In this document: one piece after another, positions 18,111 through 26,749 of the stretch
How the letters are laid out: every line of letters starts with the position of its first letter
How positions within the stretch are numbered: position 1 is the first letter of the stretch
NCBI RefSeq assembly: GCF_014138605.1
Contig: NZ_JACJHX010000002.1
Coordinates: forward strand, 37,806-101,805
DNA length: 64,000 bases
Reading direction: 5' to 3'
DNA from: Peribacillus huizhouensis
Lineage (GTDB): Bacteria; Bacillota; Bacilli; Bacillales; DSM-1321
Position numbers and translations under genes: made by a program
The notes under the pieces: generated by a model
Told to the model about the DNA's origin: nothing
Database searches by the model: none
The model's input: only the letters and a program-made list of their open reading frames with translations

Positions 18111-19421
18111 TTTCTTCTTTTGTAAGCGACGCTCACGTTTTTTGAAACTTTCAACCTCGCGTTGAACTTTCTTTTTATAGCCTGGCTTTACTTTGCCCGG
18201 TTTCTTCACCATTTTCTTTGCTTTTTCGTCGATTTCATTTCCTTGTTTTTTACGTGTTTTTCGTTTATTACGAGCATCAATTTCCACCCAATCGCCATTT
18301 ACTAAATCGCGATCATGGAATGTAATTCCTAATTTCTCCAATCGATTTAATGCATCCTCGTCAGATACGTCATAGATGGTGGCAGCTATTCCTGAATATC
18401 CAGCACGTGCCGTTCTACCAGTTCGGTGGATGTAGAAGTCAAGATCTGATGGTAGCTCATAATTAATAATATGAGAAACACCTTCAATATCAATTCCACG
18501 AGCTGCTAAATCAGTCGCTACAATGTATTGGTATTCCAAATCATTAATTTGCTTCATCATTTTCTTACGATCACGCGGTGACAAATCACCATGAATTCTA
18601 CCGACTTTTAATCCCTTTTCAATAAGAGCATCGGCAACTGTATCTGCCATTTTCTTCGTGTTCGTAAAAATAATCGCTAAGTACGGATTATAGTTTACAA
18701 CAACGTCATGCAATAACTGCGTCTTATTACGATGACGCAACGGAACAAGTACATGTTCAATCTTCACCGCGGCCGCTTGCTTTGGATCGACTTGGACATG
18801 CTTCGGATTATTCATATATTTTTTCATGAAAGGTTTTAATTTCTCAGGAATTGTTGCTGAGAAGAGCAACATTTGAAGATGTTGTGCCATTTTTGAGGCA
18901 AATTTGTCAACATCTTCTATGAAGCCCATGTCGAGCATTAAGTCGGCCTCATCGACAACAAGCATATCAGCCGAAAAAACACGAAGTGCTTGATCAGCTA
19001 CCAAATCTTTAATTCTACCTGGTGTACCAATTACGAGATGCGGTTGTGTTTTTAACTTATCAATAGTCCGTTGCTTATCAGTCCCACCAATAAAAACACG
19101 AACTTGCAAAGGTGATTCCTCTGGAAAATGCTCAGCAATCTTAAGAGCTTCTTTGTAAATTTGGTTGGCAAGCTCACGTGTTGGGGCGGCAATAATCGCT
19201 TGCACTTCTTCTTTCGTGCTATCAAGTTTATTCATAATTGGTAGTAAATACGCGTGAGTTTTCCCCGTACCTGTTTGCGATTGACCAATTAGGCTTGTTC
19301 CTTTTAAAACGGCCGGAATGACACGTTCTTGTATTTCCGTCGGTTTATCAAAACCTAATGACTCTACGGCCTCTATCATATAGCTTTCCAACTTAAATCG
19401 TTCAAAATTGTTTTGCTTCAT
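18108..19421 (-). CDS. cshB: DEAD-box RNA helicase CshB
   Basis: 437 residues. Helicase motifs in order: Q motif KPTEIQERVIPAVL, motif I SQTGTGKT, Ia PTRELANQ, GTPGRI, motif II VDEAD, III SAT, then ARGIDIEGVSHIINYELP and HRTGRTARAG. The last 50 residues are lysine- and arginine-rich, which fits RNA binding. Likely works in ribosome assembly and cold adaptation, as known for B. subtilis CshB (YqfR). Its stop codon coincides with a family A repeat edge. Confidence 0.95.
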   Translation of the reverse strand: MKQNNFERFKLESYMIEAVESLGFDKPTEIQERVIPAVLKGTSLIGQSQTGTGKTHAYLLPIMNKLDSTKEEVQAIIAAPTRELANQIYKEALKIAEHFPEESPLQVRVFIGGTDKQRTIDKLKTQPHLVIGTPGRIKDLVADQALRVFSADMLVVDEADLMLDMGFIEDVDKFASKMAQHLQMLLFSATIPEKLKPFMKKYMNNPKHVQVDPKQAAAVKIEHVLVPLRHRNKTQLLHDVVVNYNPYLAIIFTNTKKMADTVADALIEKGLKVGRIHGDLSPRDRKKMMKQINDLEYQYIVATDLAARGIDIEGVSHIINYELPSDLDFYIHRTGRTARAGYSGIAATIYDVSDEDALNRLEKLGITFHDRDLVNGDWVEIDARNKRKTRKKQGNEIDEKAKKMVKKPGKVKPGYKKKVQREVESFKKRERRLQKKK

Positions 19422-19670
19422 CTAAAAACTCCTTTAAATCGTCAGGCTTTCCAATCTTCATCAGAACCTTGACATATCTATTTATTATAGTTTAAGAATG
19501 GTGTAATACGCAAGTGCGCGTATATTTTCCATCATTATGATGCGTCGACAGAAAAGATTTAATGGATACAAAATACTTATTTGATACTTCACTATTAAAA
19601 CAGATAACCTTTTTACTTACTAAGCATAATTTATATAGAAGAGGAAAATTTGTTAGAAAGGAGTGACAAT

Positions 19671-20333
19671 ATGCCTCCAAATAGAATGTTCGGGCAAGGC
19701 CCAGGATTCGGGCATAGCCGTGGAAACGGCAATCCACAACCATACAGAGGCCCTAATGGATTTTTGGGGCCAGCTAACTTCCCCCCACAGCAGGCTAGAA
19801 ATGCGATGAGACCAGGGTCTGGCTTCGGGCAAGGTCAAGGAAACCGTCCACAGAAGCCACCTTCATCGGGTGGACTTTTATCCAAGCTATTAGGAAAAAA
19901 TAAAAAACAACCGTCCATAAACCCATTCGCCCCCCCTTCTGCATCCAGTCAAGCAACTAGAGGAGCAGCAGCACAATCAGGAGCTGGAGGAATTTTGGAA
20001 ACATTAAAAAATCCCGGCGCTCTTTCAGGTATGCTAGCTAACACACAAAAAGTCTTACAGGCCGCGGAACAAGTGACACCAATGATTCAACAATACGGTC
20101 CTATTGTTAAGAATATCCCGTCCATGTGGAAGATTTATCAAGGCTTAAAAAACTCAGGGTCAACTGATTCAACTGATTCAACGGATTCATCCGAAGAGAC
20201 ACCAAAGGAAGCGGTTGAAGATACTTCACCTAAAGAAGAGAACATAACTGTCACGGAGGAACTAGTGCCAGCAAAAAAACCTCGAAAAAAAAGAGCGACA
20301 CAAGGTGATTCAAGTCCAAAATTATATATTTAA
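19671..20333 (+). CDS. yqfQ: YqfQ/VrrA-like low-complexity protein
   Basis: About 220 residues. The N-terminal half is rich in Gly, Pro, Asn and Gln (FGQGPGFGHSRGNGN), the centre has a conserved hydrophobic block (LKNPGALSGMLANTQKVLQAAEQVTPMIQQYGPIVKNIPSMWKIYQGL) and the C-terminus is acidic then basic. A 9-base tandem repeat encodes repeated STD units at about 20159-20188. Matches YqfQ of B. subtilis, called VrrA in B. anthracis, where repeat number varies. ATG at 19671 with AAGGAG seven bases before. Function unknown; may be spore-associated. Confidence 0.85.
   Translation: MPPNRMFGQGPGFGHSRGNGNPQPYRGPNGFLGPANFPPQQARNAMRPGSGFGQGQGNRPQKPPSSGGLLSKLLGKNKKQPSINPFAPPSASSQATRGAAAQSGAGGILETLKNPGALSGMLANTQKVLQAAEQVTPMIQQYGPIVKNIPSMWKIYQGLKNSGSTDSTDSTDSSEETPKEAVEDTSPKEENITVTEELVPAKKPRKKRATQGDSSPKLYI
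20159..20188 (+). repeat. 9-base tandem repeat in yqfQ
   Basis: TCAACTGAT, TCAACTGAT and TCAACGGAT follow each other and a fourth degenerate unit (TCATCCGAA) follows. In frame, giving STD/STD/STD. Length variation would keep the frame. Confidence 0.8.
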
Positions 20334-20336
20334 TCC

Positions 20337-20364
20337 GAGGGTGTCAATGTGGCACTCTCTTTTT
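20337..20364 (+). terminator. Terminator of yqfQ
   Basis: GAGGGTGTC and GGCACTCTC form the stem around AATGT, followed by TTTTT. Confidence 0.75.
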
Positions 20365-20367
20365 AAG

Positions 20368-20560
20368 ATGGCTATGTTAAAGCTCATTGTTGATTTTGGC
20401 ACTTTGTTGATTGGAGCGGAAGGCGTGAGCATCCTGCGAGAAAGACGAGTCATATTATAGGGAAGACCCCACAGGCTCACAGCGCCGAGGAGGCTCCCTG
20501 ACCGGCCGCGGAAAGCGAACGCCTTTCCTTCAAATCAACAAGCAAGTTTAGCAGAGCCAT
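20368..20560. mobile_element. MITE-like element with terminal inverted repeats (family E)
   Basis: The left end ATGGCTATGTTAAA ... TTGTTGATTT and the right end AAATCAACAA ... TTTAGCAGAGCCAT are imperfect inverted repeats of about 26 bases. The interior is GC-rich for this genome (GAGCGGAAGGCG, GGGAAGACCCCACAGG, GAGGAGGCTCC, CCGCGGAAAGCG). It codes for nothing. Elements of this look are widespread in Bacillus intergenic DNA as I recall them; no copy with a transposase is in the window. Confidence 0.65.
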
Positions 20561-20719
20561 TAAAATAAGAAAAGTTCAAAGTTCTAAAGAGCAATCTATT
20601 ACCTTCCCTCATACTATTATTACGTGATGAATGAACTTGCTTAGGACACTCACCTTTTATCAGAAAGTCATGATTATTACCACATGGATTGAATAACCTC
20701 TTTTACATACGAACATTCT

Positions 20720-20748
20720 TTGTAAAATTTCGTAACCTCTTATATAAT
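20720..20748 (+). promoter_or_regulatory. Sigma A-type promoter of ispH
   Basis: TTGTAA (20720-20725), 17 bases, TATAAT (20743-20748), about 45 bases upstream of the start codon. Confidence 0.7.
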
Positions 20749-20794
20749 ATAAGTGTATCTATGGATTTCTTTTTCCATATAAGGAGGAACCACA

Positions 20795-21739
20795 TTGAAA
20801 GTAATTAAAATATCACCGCGCGGCTATTGCTATGGCGTTGTGGATGCCATGGTTATCGCTCGGAATGCGGCTTTAGATAAAACATTACCGCGTCCAATTT
20901 ATATATTAGGAATGATTGTTCATAATAAACATGTGACAGATGCTTTTGAAGAGGATGGAATCATAACGCTTGACGGAAATAACCGGAAGGAAATTCTTGA
21001 GAAAGTGGATGGCGGTACCGTTATTTTCACTGCCCACGGCGTCTCACCTGAAATTAGAAAATTAGCTGAAGAAAAAGGCCTTGTTAGCATTGATGCGACT
21101 TGTCCAGACGTTACCGTTACCCATGATTTAATTCGAGAGAAGACGTCTGTTGGCTATCAAATCATCTATATCGGGAAGAAGAACCATCCAGAACCCGAAG
21201 GAGCACTTGGAGTAGCACCAGATATGGTTCATTTAGTTGAATCAGCTGCAGATGTAGAGAAACTAACACTAAAAGACGAAAAAATTATTGTAACGAACCA
21301 AACAACAATGAGCCAATGGGATGTTGTCGATATTATGGACAAAGTCAAAGAGAAATATCCACATTGTGAAGTACACAAAGAAATCTGTATGGCAACCCAA
21401 GTGCGTCAAGAGGCCGTTGCTCAGCAAGCTGGTGAAGCTGATGTACTGATTGTTGTTGGAGACCCTAAAAGTAATAACTCCAATCGCCTTGCACAAGTGT
21501 CTATTGAGATTGCTGGTACACAAGCGTATCGAATCGCGGACCTTTCTGAACTTCAATTAGACTGGTTAAAGGATGCAAAAACAGTTGGTGTAACTTCAGG
21601 TGCTTCCACACCAACACCAATTACGAAAGAAGTCATTACATTTTTAGAAAAATACGATCCAGAAGATGAATCCACTTGGGATACGACTAAGAAAGTACCT
21701 TTAACGAAAATCTTGCCGAAAATTAAGCAAAAATCTTAA
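20795..21739 (+). CDS. ispH: 4-hydroxy-3-methylbut-2-enyl diphosphate reductase IspH
   Basis: 314 residues. The three [4Fe-4S] cysteines are in [15 protein letters not shown] and [28 protein letters not shown] and EGALGVAP are also family blocks. It makes IPP and DMAPP from HMBPP, the last MEP step. TTG start at 20795 with AAGGAGGAA just before it. It stands as a single gene, followed by a long hairpin. Confidence 0.96.
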   Translation: MKVIKISPRGYCYGVVDAMVIARNAALDKTLPRPIYILGMIVHNKHVTDAFEEDGIITLDGNNRKEILEKVDGGTVIFTAHGVSPEIRKLAEEKGLVSIDATCPDVTVTHDLIREKTSVGYQIIYIGKKNHPEPEGALGVAPDMVHLVESAADVEKLTLKDEKIIVTNQTTMSQWDVVDIMDKVKEKYPHCEVHKEICMATQVRQEAVAQQAGEADVLIVVGDPKSNNSNRLAQVSIEIAGTQAYRIADLSELQLDWLKDAKTVGVTSGASTPTPITKEVITFLEKYDPEDESTWDTTKKVPLTKILPKIKQKS

Positions 21740-21762
21740 AATAATTGTTAAAGTAAAAGGAA

Positions 21763-21845
21763 TAGACCTCACATCTATTAAATATCGTTTTTAAATGTGT
21801 CATTGACACAATAAACGATAGATATAGTGTGAGGTTTTCTTTTTT
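21763..21845 (+). terminator. Long hairpin terminator after ispH (family B-like)
   Basis: GACCTCACATCTAT pairs with ATAGTGTGAGGT, with inner arms TATCGTTT/AAACGATA and TGTGTCA/TGACACA. TTTTCTTTTTT follows. Arms resemble the hairpin at 7037 and, more loosely, family B. Confidence 0.7.
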
Positions 21846-21929
21846 GATTACGAGTCAATAATTTGTAGACATATGTAATAATTTGTTAAAGTGTTGAAAA
21901 AAGGTAAGTGCATTAAAGGTGAATATGAA

Positions 21930-22401
21930 ATGAGTGTAACAAACATAGATTATTTATGGTTTAAATTTATCAATAACAAAGTCCTGCAATATCAATTAAT
22001 CGATCATATCATGATTTTGTTTGCGGAATATGTTCAATATGCTTTTGTCTTATTGATTTTTATCTTTTGGCTACTAAGAGCAATTTCCGCGTAATCGCTG
22101 TTCAGGCTATGTTTGCATTTACTTTGGCCTATTCAATAACAAACTTATTGAATTATTCATTTATAAGGAACGCCCTTTCATCTCGCATAAAATTATTCAA
22201 CTCGTAGAGCATTCTGCTAATTCCTCTTTTCCGAGTGACCATGCTACGTCTGCAACAGGAGTTGCTTTTTCAAGAATATGGGTGGGGGTACACTACCCCT
22301 TTGATGTACTTGCAGGGATTTTAAATGGAGTCATAATCGCATTTATTACACATTATTTTTTATTCAAACTGAAACCTATTACTTTAGTACTTGTAAGGTA
22401 A
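21930..22401 (+). pseudogene. Decayed PAP2-family phosphatase (BcrC-like)
   Basis: The first part, from the ATG at 21930, reads MSVTNIDYLWFKFINN ... LIFIFWLLRAISA and stops at 22094. A second piece in another frame, from about 22150, reads KERPFISHKII, then SSFPSDHATSATGVAF, SRIWVGVHYPFDVLAGI and ends at 22401. KxxxxRP-like, PSDH and SRxxxGxHYPxD are the three PAP2 catalytic motifs. A frameshift and stops separate the halves, and the 30 or so residues usually found between PSDH and SRIWVG are missing. It cannot make a working enzyme. Intact relatives recycle undecaprenyl diphosphate and confer bacitracin tolerance. Confidence 0.8.
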
Positions 22402-22430
22402 CTGGTATTTAAATGAAAAAAATTAGAAAA

Positions 22431-22548
22431 GGGTGTCCCTAAAGGACCTGGCCTCGTACTATACATATAGTATCTAGTAGTAAAATACTAACTATAATCT
22501 GTATATAGTTGTTACGGGGTCTGATCCTTTCGTTTTGGGACAGCTCCT
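22431..22548. repeat. Family B palindromic repeat (copy B2)
   Basis: Outer arms GGGTGTCCC and GGGACAGCTCC, then GGACCTGGCCTCGTACTATA and GTTACGGGGTCTGATCC; the centre is TA-rich (TATATAGT arms). Lies downstream of yqfO on the minus strand and downstream of the PAP2 remnant on the plus strand. Confidence 0.65.
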
Positions 22549-22615
22549 AAATGTGTTTATTGCACAAAATTAAACATATTATTGTTAACCTATACTTTTG
22601 GCAAACTCTTATTCA

Positions 22616-23737
22616 TTAAATAAACGTAAATGGATCCGTATGGATGTCCGAGGCGATGAATTCAACAGCTAGCCCTTTGGCACGACAGCTCTCAGCCATG
22701 ACATTTGCTACTCCTTTTTTCATAACTTTTTCTACGTTATGACCGGGATCAATAATGTTTAATCCCATCGCTTTTGCATCGTGCGCAATATGATAATACA
22801 TATCACCCGTTACATACACATCAGCACCTTTAAATATCGCAGAGGTGAAATATTTATTCCCATCTCCACCTAAAACGGCTACTTTTTTCACCAAATCTTG
22901 ACGGTCCCCGACCATGCGGACCATATCAACCTCGAGTGTTTTCTTCACATGGCTGGCGAATTGCTCAAGTGTCATTTCTTCTTTCAATGTACCAACTCTT
23001 CCAAGACCCAATACTTCCCCTGTGTTTTCTAACTCATAGAGATCAAAAGCAGGCTCTTCATAAGGATGTGCTTTGATCAGAGCCGAGAGAAGTTTTCGCT
23101 CAATTGTCTCAGGATAAATCGTTTCAATTCGTGCTTCAGCAACACTTTCAATGATTCCTTTAGAACCTATCGTCGGATTACTTCCCTCTTGCGGTAAAAA
23201 TCTACCCGTTCCTTCCATCGAAAACGAACAATCACTATAGTTGCCAATCGCTCCTGCTCCAGCTTTTCCAATAGCTTCCCTCACTGAATCCGCAGCCTCA
23301 ACTGGAACGTACACAACAAGTTTCTTTAACTTCACTTCATGTGTAGGAACGAGCACTTCAGTTTGTTGCAACTCTAACGCATCAGCTAATAAATCATTTA
23401 CTCCACCTTTTGCCACATCTAAATTTGTATGAGCAGCATAGACCGTAATATCATGCTTAATTAACTTTTCAATCACTTGACCACTTGTTTCCGTCATATC
23501 GATTTTTTTCAATGGACGGAAAATGAATGGATGATGTGCAATGATGAGCTCAGCTCCAGCGTCGATAGCCTCATCAACCACTTCCGGAACTACATCAAGG
23601 GCAACCAATACTTTTGTCACAGGTCTTTTCAAACTGCCGATTTGGAGACCAATTGGATCGTTTTCCATAGCTGCATATCGCTTAGGTGAAAACTGTTCAA
23701 ATAATTCAATGATTTGGTAACCATTTGCTGTTTTCAT
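22616..23737 (-). CDS. yqfO: Nif3/DUF34 metal-binding protein YqfO
   Basis: 373 residues: two halves of a Nif3 domain with a PII/CutA-like insert in the middle (KKLVVYVPVEAADSVREAIGKAGAGAIGNYSDCSF). Metal ligands in IIAHHPFIFRP, AAHTNLDVAKGGVNDLLA and the C-terminal GHNVEKVMKKG. Often labelled GTP cyclohydrolase 1 type 2 homolog, but that activity is not proven for Bacillus members. Its start overlaps the trmK stop by four bases, so the two are translationally coupled. Confidence 0.9.
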   Translation of the reverse strand: MKTANGYQIIELFEQFSPKRYAAMENDPIGLQIGSLKRPVTKVLVALDVVPEVVDEAIDAGAELIIAHHPFIFRPLKKIDMTETSGQVIEKLIKHDITVYAAHTNLDVAKGGVNDLLADALELQQTEVLVPTHEVKLKKLVVYVPVEAADSVREAIGKAGAGAIGNYSDCSFSMEGTGRFLPQEGSNPTIGSKGIIESVAEARIETIYPETIERKLLSALIKAHPYEEPAFDLYELENTGEVLGLGRVGTLKEEMTLEQFASHVKKTLEVDMVRMVGDRQDLVKKVAVLGGDGNKYFTSAIFKGADVYVTGDMYYHIAHDAKAMGLNIIDPGHNVEKVMKKGVANVMAESCRAKGLAVEFIASDIHTDPFTFI

Positions 23738-24444
23738 ATCCCTAATACCACCTCCACTTGTTGAATTTGATTTATTAATTCCTGACGCTTACTACTTGTT
23801 GCAGCATTCTGACTCTTTACATCCATCTCTTGGATGATTCTTTGCCAATGTTCCTTTTCAAGCTGCCACTTTTTCAAAAATACTTCATGACGCTGCGCCA
23901 TTAAAAATGGTCCAAAAAGCAGAGCGGATTCAGCATCATTTGCATATGGCTTGGTAGGTATTCCTCGTTCAGCAATTAGAATTTCGTAAATTTTCCCATC
24001 TTCTTCAAGAATTTCTTCATTTACTAATTCCCAATCATTTTCAAGTAACCACTTACGAACAATATTCGAACCGACATTCGGCTGTAGAACAAGCCTCTTT
24101 ACAGCACCAAGCTTATCTTTCCCATTTTCAAGAATGGAGGAAATTAATAGACCACCCATCCCGGCAATCGTGATGCATGTCGCCTCATTAGGCAGCAATA
24201 CATCAAGACCATTTCCTAACCGTACATCTATTGGGTCTTCTAATTCCGTCAGTTTCACTTGTTTTTTCGCCGACTGAAAGGGGCCTTCTACTACTTCTCC
24301 CGCAATCGCTTTTACGCTGATCCCTTTCTGAACTGCATAACAAGGCAAATACGCATGATCTGATCCAATATCAGCCAACACGCTTCCTTGTTGTATATAT
24401 GTAGCAACTCGCTCTAATCTCATCGATAGTTTTTCATGGTTCAT
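23734..24444 (-). CDS. trmK: tRNA (adenine-22-N1)-methyltransferase TrmK
   Basis: 236 residues. Class I SAM-dependent fold: VATYIQQGSVLADIGSDHAYLPCYAV (motif I), ITIAGMGGLLISSIL (active-site block), LVLQPNVGSNIVRKWLLENDW and the C-terminal helical domain. It methylates A22 of tRNA D-loops, known from B. subtilis YqfN. ATG at 24444, GAGAGATGA upstream. First gene of the trmK-yqfO pair. Confidence 0.94.
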   Translation of the reverse strand: MNHEKLSMRLERVATYIQQGSVLADIGSDHAYLPCYAVQKGISVKAIAGEVVEGPFQSAKKQVKLTELEDPIDVRLGNGLDVLLPNEATCITIAGMGGLLISSILENGKDKLGAVKRLVLQPNVGSNIVRKWLLENDWELVNEEILEEDGKIYEILIAERGIPTKPYANDAESALLFGPFLMAQRHEVFLKKWQLEKEHWQRIIQEMDVKSQNAATSSKRQELINQIQQVEVVLGI

Positions 24445-24634
24445 GTTATCATCTCTCTTTTCAATTTACGTCCAAGCTAGATTGGCATCGTACATAAATT
24501 ATAACAAAAATCGATAAGAACTGCGATGATTAGAAAAACCGGCTCGATCCTGGACTTAATGAGAATAAATTTTTAGCATTCTTTAAGTCAAAGTAAGTAA
24601 ATCAATTATCATATTCCTTTATTCATTATTATTT

Positions 24635-24664
24635 TTGACTTTTTTTACATAAAGCGAATATAAT
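24635..24664 (+). promoter_or_regulatory. Sigma A-type promoter of mntH
   Basis: TTGACT (24635-24640), 18 bases, TATAAT (24659-24664). Confidence 0.7.
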
Positions 24665-24678
24665 TGTTTTTATCAAAC

Positions 24679-24700
24679 AAAGTTTCCTAAAGGAAACTTT
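24679..24700 (+). promoter_or_regulatory. MntR-type operator of mntH
   Basis: Perfect inverted arms AAAGTTTCCT and AGGAAACTTT separated by AA, starting 15 bases after the -10 box. The TTTCCT/AGGAAA core matches known MntR sites of Bacillus mntH and mntABCD. Mn-loaded MntR bound here would block transcription. Confidence 0.75.
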
Positions 24701-24734
24701 AACAGGTAATCGAAAAAAGGAGGTTGCAAACATC

Positions 24735-26000
24735 ATGGCTAATTCGAAGGGACTGACAAAATCCGCTTCTCATTTATTAAGAGGAGATACTAAAGGAATG
24801 AAACGATTGCTGCCTTTTTTAGGACCGGCTTTCATTGCTGCTGTCGCATATATTGACCCTGGTAATTACGCTACAAATATAGCAGCCGGTTCGAAATATG
24901 GATACACATTGCTATGGGTCATTTTTGCTTCTAATTTAATGGCTGCACTAATCCAAACGATGTCAGCTAAATTAGGAATAGCGACAGGAAAAAATCTTGC
25001 TGAGGTATCCCGTGAGCGATTTTCAAAAAAGACCTCGATCTTATTATGGATACAAGCAGAGATTGTTATTATGGCTACAGACTTAGCTGAATTTATCGGC
25101 GCTGCTCTCGGCCTATATTTACTATTTGATCTTCCACTTATAATGTCTGCAATTATTGCTGCTATAGGTTCATTTGCTATTTTAGAAATTCAAAGAAGAG
25201 GCGTACGTACATTAGAGGCAGTTATTACAGGAATGATATTGGTTGTTGTGATTGCTTTTGGTATTCAAGTGTTCTTTGCACAACCTGATAGTACCGCTAT
25301 TCTATCTGGACTTTTTACGCCTAAATTTGAAAATGTAGACAGTATATTAATTTCTGCTGGAATGCTTGGGGCAACCGTTATGCCACATGCTATTTATTTA
25401 CATTCTGCTTTAACACAAAATAGAATTGTCGGGAAAAACGATGTAGAACGGAAGAAAATTTTTCGTTTTGAGTTAGTTGATGTCATGATAGCAATGCTCA
25501 TTGCTGGTGCAATTAATGCTAGTATGTTAATCGTAGCTGCTGCTCTTTTTCATAAAAATGGTTTATATGTCGAGGATTTAGATGTGGCATTTAACCAATT
25601 TAGCGTATTACTCGGTCCTTCTATCGCGGTATTTTTCGGTATTGGATTATTATCGGCAGGACTTTCAAGTTCTTCTGTTGGTACAATGACAGGTGATGTC
25701 GTTATGCAAGGTTTTATCAAAAGGAGAATTCCAATTTACTTAAGACGAATTATTACGATGATTCCGCCGTTAGCCATTATTATGATGGGGGTTAACCCAT
25801 CTAAAGCTCTAGTAATGAGCCAAGTGGTTCTTTCGTTTGGAATCGCATTTGCTTTAGTACCGTTAATTATGTTTACGAGCAATAAAAAAATTATGGGGAA
25901 TCTTACAAACTATAGAATGACGACGATAATTGCTTGGATTGTGACAATATTAATTATTTGTCTAAATTTATTCTTGCTTTACTCTACTGTGATTGGATAA
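24735..26000 (+). CDS. mntH: Manganese transporter MntH (Nramp family)
   Basis: 421 residues with 11 hydrophobic helices. The TM1 motif DPGNYATN and TM6 motif MPHAIYLHSAL, which hold the metal ligands, are both intact. Proton-coupled Mn(II) import across the membrane. ATG at 24735, AAAGGAGG upstream. The palindrome upstream indicates manganese repression. Its MntR is not in this window. Confidence 0.95.
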   Translation: MANSKGLTKSASHLLRGDTKGMKRLLPFLGPAFIAAVAYIDPGNYATNIAAGSKYGYTLLWVIFASNLMAALIQTMSAKLGIATGKNLAEVSRERFSKKTSILLWIQAEIVIMATDLAEFIGAALGLYLLFDLPLIMSAIIAAIGSFAILEIQRRGVRTLEAVITGMILVVVIAFGIQVFFAQPDSTAILSGLFTPKFENVDSILISAGMLGATVMPHAIYLHSALTQNRIVGKNDVERKKIFRFELVDVMIAMLIAGAINASMLIVAAALFHKNGLYVEDLDVAFNQFSVLLGPSIAVFFGIGLLSAGLSSSSVGTMTGDVVMQGFIKRRIPIYLRRIITMIPPLAIIMMGVNPSKALVMSQVVLSFGIAFALVPLIMFTSNKKIMGNLTNYRMTTIIAWIVTILIICLNLFLLYSTVIG

Positions 26001-26044
26001 TTATTATAGCAATGACCTTATCTAAATTGAAACCGTCCATGCCA

Positions 26045-26098
26045 CGTCAAAAGAGCAGTTTCCAAAATTATTTGGGATCTGCTCTTTTTAATTTGACG
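26045..26098 (+). terminator. Terminator of mntH
   Basis: CGTCAAAAGAGCAG pairs with CTGCTCTTTTTAATTTGACG-type right arm; TTTTTAA follows the inner stem. Confidence 0.8.
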
Positions 26099-26132
26099 CA
26101 TAATTACATTTTTAGTTTCAGAGTAAATCCCT

Positions 26133-26167
26133 AAAAAAACAGCAGCATTCTATCAAGAAATGCTGCT
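26133..26167 (-). terminator. Terminator of cccA
   Basis: On the minus strand AGCAGCATTTC ... GAATGCTGCT, then TTTTTTT. Confidence 0.85.
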
Positions 26168-26178
26168 ACGCGCTTACA

Positions 26179-26547
26179 TTATTTTAAACCATGAATAAAT
26201 TCTGCCATTGCATCAATACTACCCTCTGGAATTAATCCACCTGGCATTGGGCCTTTACCATTTTTAATGATGTCTTTGACTTCATCCACTGATAAATGTT
26301 CGCCTACCCCAGCTAATTTTGGACCCACTCCACCTTCATAGTTTCCTCCGTGGCAACCGATGCAACTTTTGGTTTTATACAGTTCCTCTGGTGAAGCAGC
26401 AACTTGCTCCCCTGTCTTTTCGCCGCCGCCTTCTTTTTCCTTAGCAATGTTTTTTGCATCACCAAGCCCCTTGAAAGAAAGCATGAACATCAAGCCAATT
26501 CCAAGAACCATAATAAGAATAAATGGAATAACTGGATTGCGTTTCAT
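26179..26547 (-). CDS. cccA: Membrane-anchored cytochrome c-550
   Basis: 122 residues. One membrane helix (residues 7-25) anchors a c-type cytochrome domain on the outside. CIGCH at residues 62-66 binds haem, and MPGG near residue 105 supplies the methionine ligand. A linker rich in Lys, Glu and Gly joins the two. It carries electrons to a terminal oxidase. It lies just downstream of the rpoD region, as cccA does in B. subtilis. Confidence 0.94.
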   Translation of the reverse strand: MKRNPVIPFILIMVLGIGLMFMLSFKGLGDAKNIAKEKEGGGEKTGEQVAASPEELYKTKSCIGCHGGNYEGGVGPKLAGVGEHLSVDEVKDIIKNGKGPMPGGLIPEGSIDAMAEFIHGLK

Positions 26548-26749
26548 ACAATTACCTCCCTATGTATTACTATTCTGTCCATATTAAATAAATATACAAG
26601 CATCTTTAGTTTACTAGAAAAAAGAAATAAGGAAAAGACCTAATCAAGAATAACTTATATAATTTCTTATTTTAGTCAAATTTATCCTGCCTTTCGTTAA
26701 ATATTTGTAAACTTTTAGAAAAAAAAGCTTTGTTGAATATATTTTCTTT

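Noticed and set aside
21891..22094. Small membrane protein of 67 residues as a real gene
   Set aside because: Its sequence is the N-terminal part of a PAP2 phosphatase whose remaining motifs follow in another frame, so it is a pseudogene fragment.
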